Shown here: in pieces, positions 4,481 to 5,143 of the stretch
How the letters are laid out: each line of letters begins with the position of its first letter
Numbering within the stretch: position 1 is the first letter of the stretch
Origin: Streptosporangiaceae bacterium
GTDB taxonomy: Bacteria; Actinomycetota; Actinomycetes; Streptosporangiales; Streptosporangiaceae
Direction: 5' to 3'
Assembly: GCA_030052355.1 (NCBI GenBank)
Contig: JASIGS010000320.1
Coordinates: 1 to 5,143, forward strand
Length of the DNA: 5,143 nt
Program-made: the position numbers and the translations under genes
The notes under the pieces: generated by a model
Told to the model about the DNA's origin: nothing
Databases searched by the model: none
Seen by the model: only the letters and a program-made list of their open reading frames with translations

Positions 4481-5143
4481 ATGGCCAAGATCACAGCGGT
4501 CATCGCATCCACTCATCACCCGTTCTACCTTCGTGCCAGCACCTCGACGGGTGACGACCGGCCGCCTTTCGCTGACGAGTGGGTTGCCAAGATCACGGCA
4601 TTCCGGGAAACGCTGACCCGCGCCAACCCCGACGTGCTCGTGATGGTCGGCAGCGACCATTTCCATCAGATCTGGCTCGACAACATGCCGCAGTTCCTGG
4701 TCGGCAAGGCGCCGTTCTATGACGCCAACTATTACAACGAGGAACGCGAGTTTGGGCTGCCGCGGATGTTCCTGCGCGGCCACGAGGAGCTGTCGGAGTA
4801 CCTGCTGCGCAACGGGCTGGACTCGGGATTCGACCTGGCGTTCAGCAACGAGCTGCGGATCGATCACAGCATCACGTGCCCGATCATCACGCTGCGCCCG
4901 GAGGCAGACCTGCCCATCGTGCCCGTCTACACGAATATCTTCGCGCCGCCGATGCCGCAGCCCGGCCGGTTCGTCGAGCTGGGCAAGGCGATCCGGCGGA
5001 TGGTCGAGGAGTGGCCGAGCGACCAGCGGGTCGCCATCATCGGCACCGGTCACCTCTCGCTCGAGCTCGGCGGTCCGCGTCAGTTCGGCCCGCACGGCCC
5101 TGACCCCGAGTTCGACCGCAAGGCGGTGTCGTGGATCGCGTCG
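4481..5143 (+). CDS. LigB-type class III extradiol ring-cleavage dioxygenase (runs off right edge)
   Basis: The first 221 residues of a non-haem iron(II) dioxygenase of the LigB family (catalytic subunit of protocatechuate 4,5-dioxygenase and relatives), which opens catecholic rings next to the hydroxyls. The start is clear: AAGGAG (4470-4475) lies five bases before the ATG, 21 bases after the lyase stop, so it belongs to the same operon. Metal ligands expected from LigB are visible as H12 (ASTHHPF) and H60 (VMVGSDHFHQ). The third, a glutamate, would lie past the window edge. RIDHSITCPI (127-136) matches the conserved DH segment of the family (H129 here). GTGHLSLELGGPR (188-200) aligns with the GTGGMSHQLQGPR stretch of LigB, but the acid-base histidine of that stretch is Leu194 here and a histidine occurs at 191 instead. 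Family assignment is strong. The ring substrate is unknown, and no LigA-type small subunit is seen in the window. Confidence 0.9.
   Translation, partial: MAKITAVIASTHHPFYLRASTSTGDDRPPFADEWVAKITAFRETLTRANPDVLVMVGSDHFHQIWLDNMPQFLVGKAPFYDANYYNEEREFGLPRMFLRGHEELSEYLLRNGLDSGFDLAFSNELRIDHSITCPIITLRPEADLPIVPVYTNIFAPPMPQPGRFVELGKAIRRMVEEWPSDQRVAIIGTGHLSLELGGPRQFGPHGPDPEFDRKAVSWIAS

Noticed and set aside
4004..5095. 363-codon open frame on the minus strand opposite the lyase and dioxygenase
   Set aside because: It spans two clear plus-strand genes and the gap between them, and its translation has only shadow-type composition.

Overview
The base composition (very high G+C, with G or C at most third codon positions) and the gene types suggest a high-GC actinomycete such as a Streptomyces or Pseudonocardia relative. 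No gene here fixes the genus. The window looks like a small catabolic locus built around an IclR-type regulator. Five of its six genes have recognisable enzyme, transporter or regulator families that fit breakdown of an organic acid or aromatic-type compound.

Layout. On the minus strand, reading leftward, are a six-helix GPR1/FUN34/YaaH-family organic-acid transporter (1139 to 492) and the first 129 codons of a TRZ/ATZ-type amidohydrolase (389 to beyond the left edge). A strong 13-bp hairpin lies between them. A 381-bp intergenic region (1140-1520) separates these from the plus-strand genes. It carries a candidate minus-strand promoter, several inverted repeats and two tandem palindromes with identical half-sites just upstream of the iclR-type gene (1521-2360). 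A 91-bp gap follows, with a candidate promoter and a perfect 20-bp palindrome. Then comes a tightly spaced operon: a family III CoA-transferase (2452-3642), a short citrate-synthase/citryl-CoA-lyase-like protein (3632-4459, overlapping by 11 bp), and a LigB-type class III extradiol dioxygenase (4481 to beyond the right edge).

How the genes may work together (inference). The extradiol enzyme would open a catecholic ring. The CoA-transferase would load a di- or tricarboxylate, possibly a citrate-like ring-fission product, with CoA. The lyase-like protein would then split the CoA thioester into an acyl-CoA and a 2-oxoacid. The transporter and amidohydrolase would bring in or prepare the substrate. 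The IclR protein probably controls both arms. A CoA-dependent route through a citryl-CoA-like lyase next to a LigB enzyme differs from the textbook protocatechuate/gallate 4,5-cleavage route, which ends in a CoA-independent aldolase. This is the most interesting feature of the window, but the substrate cannot be read from the sequence.
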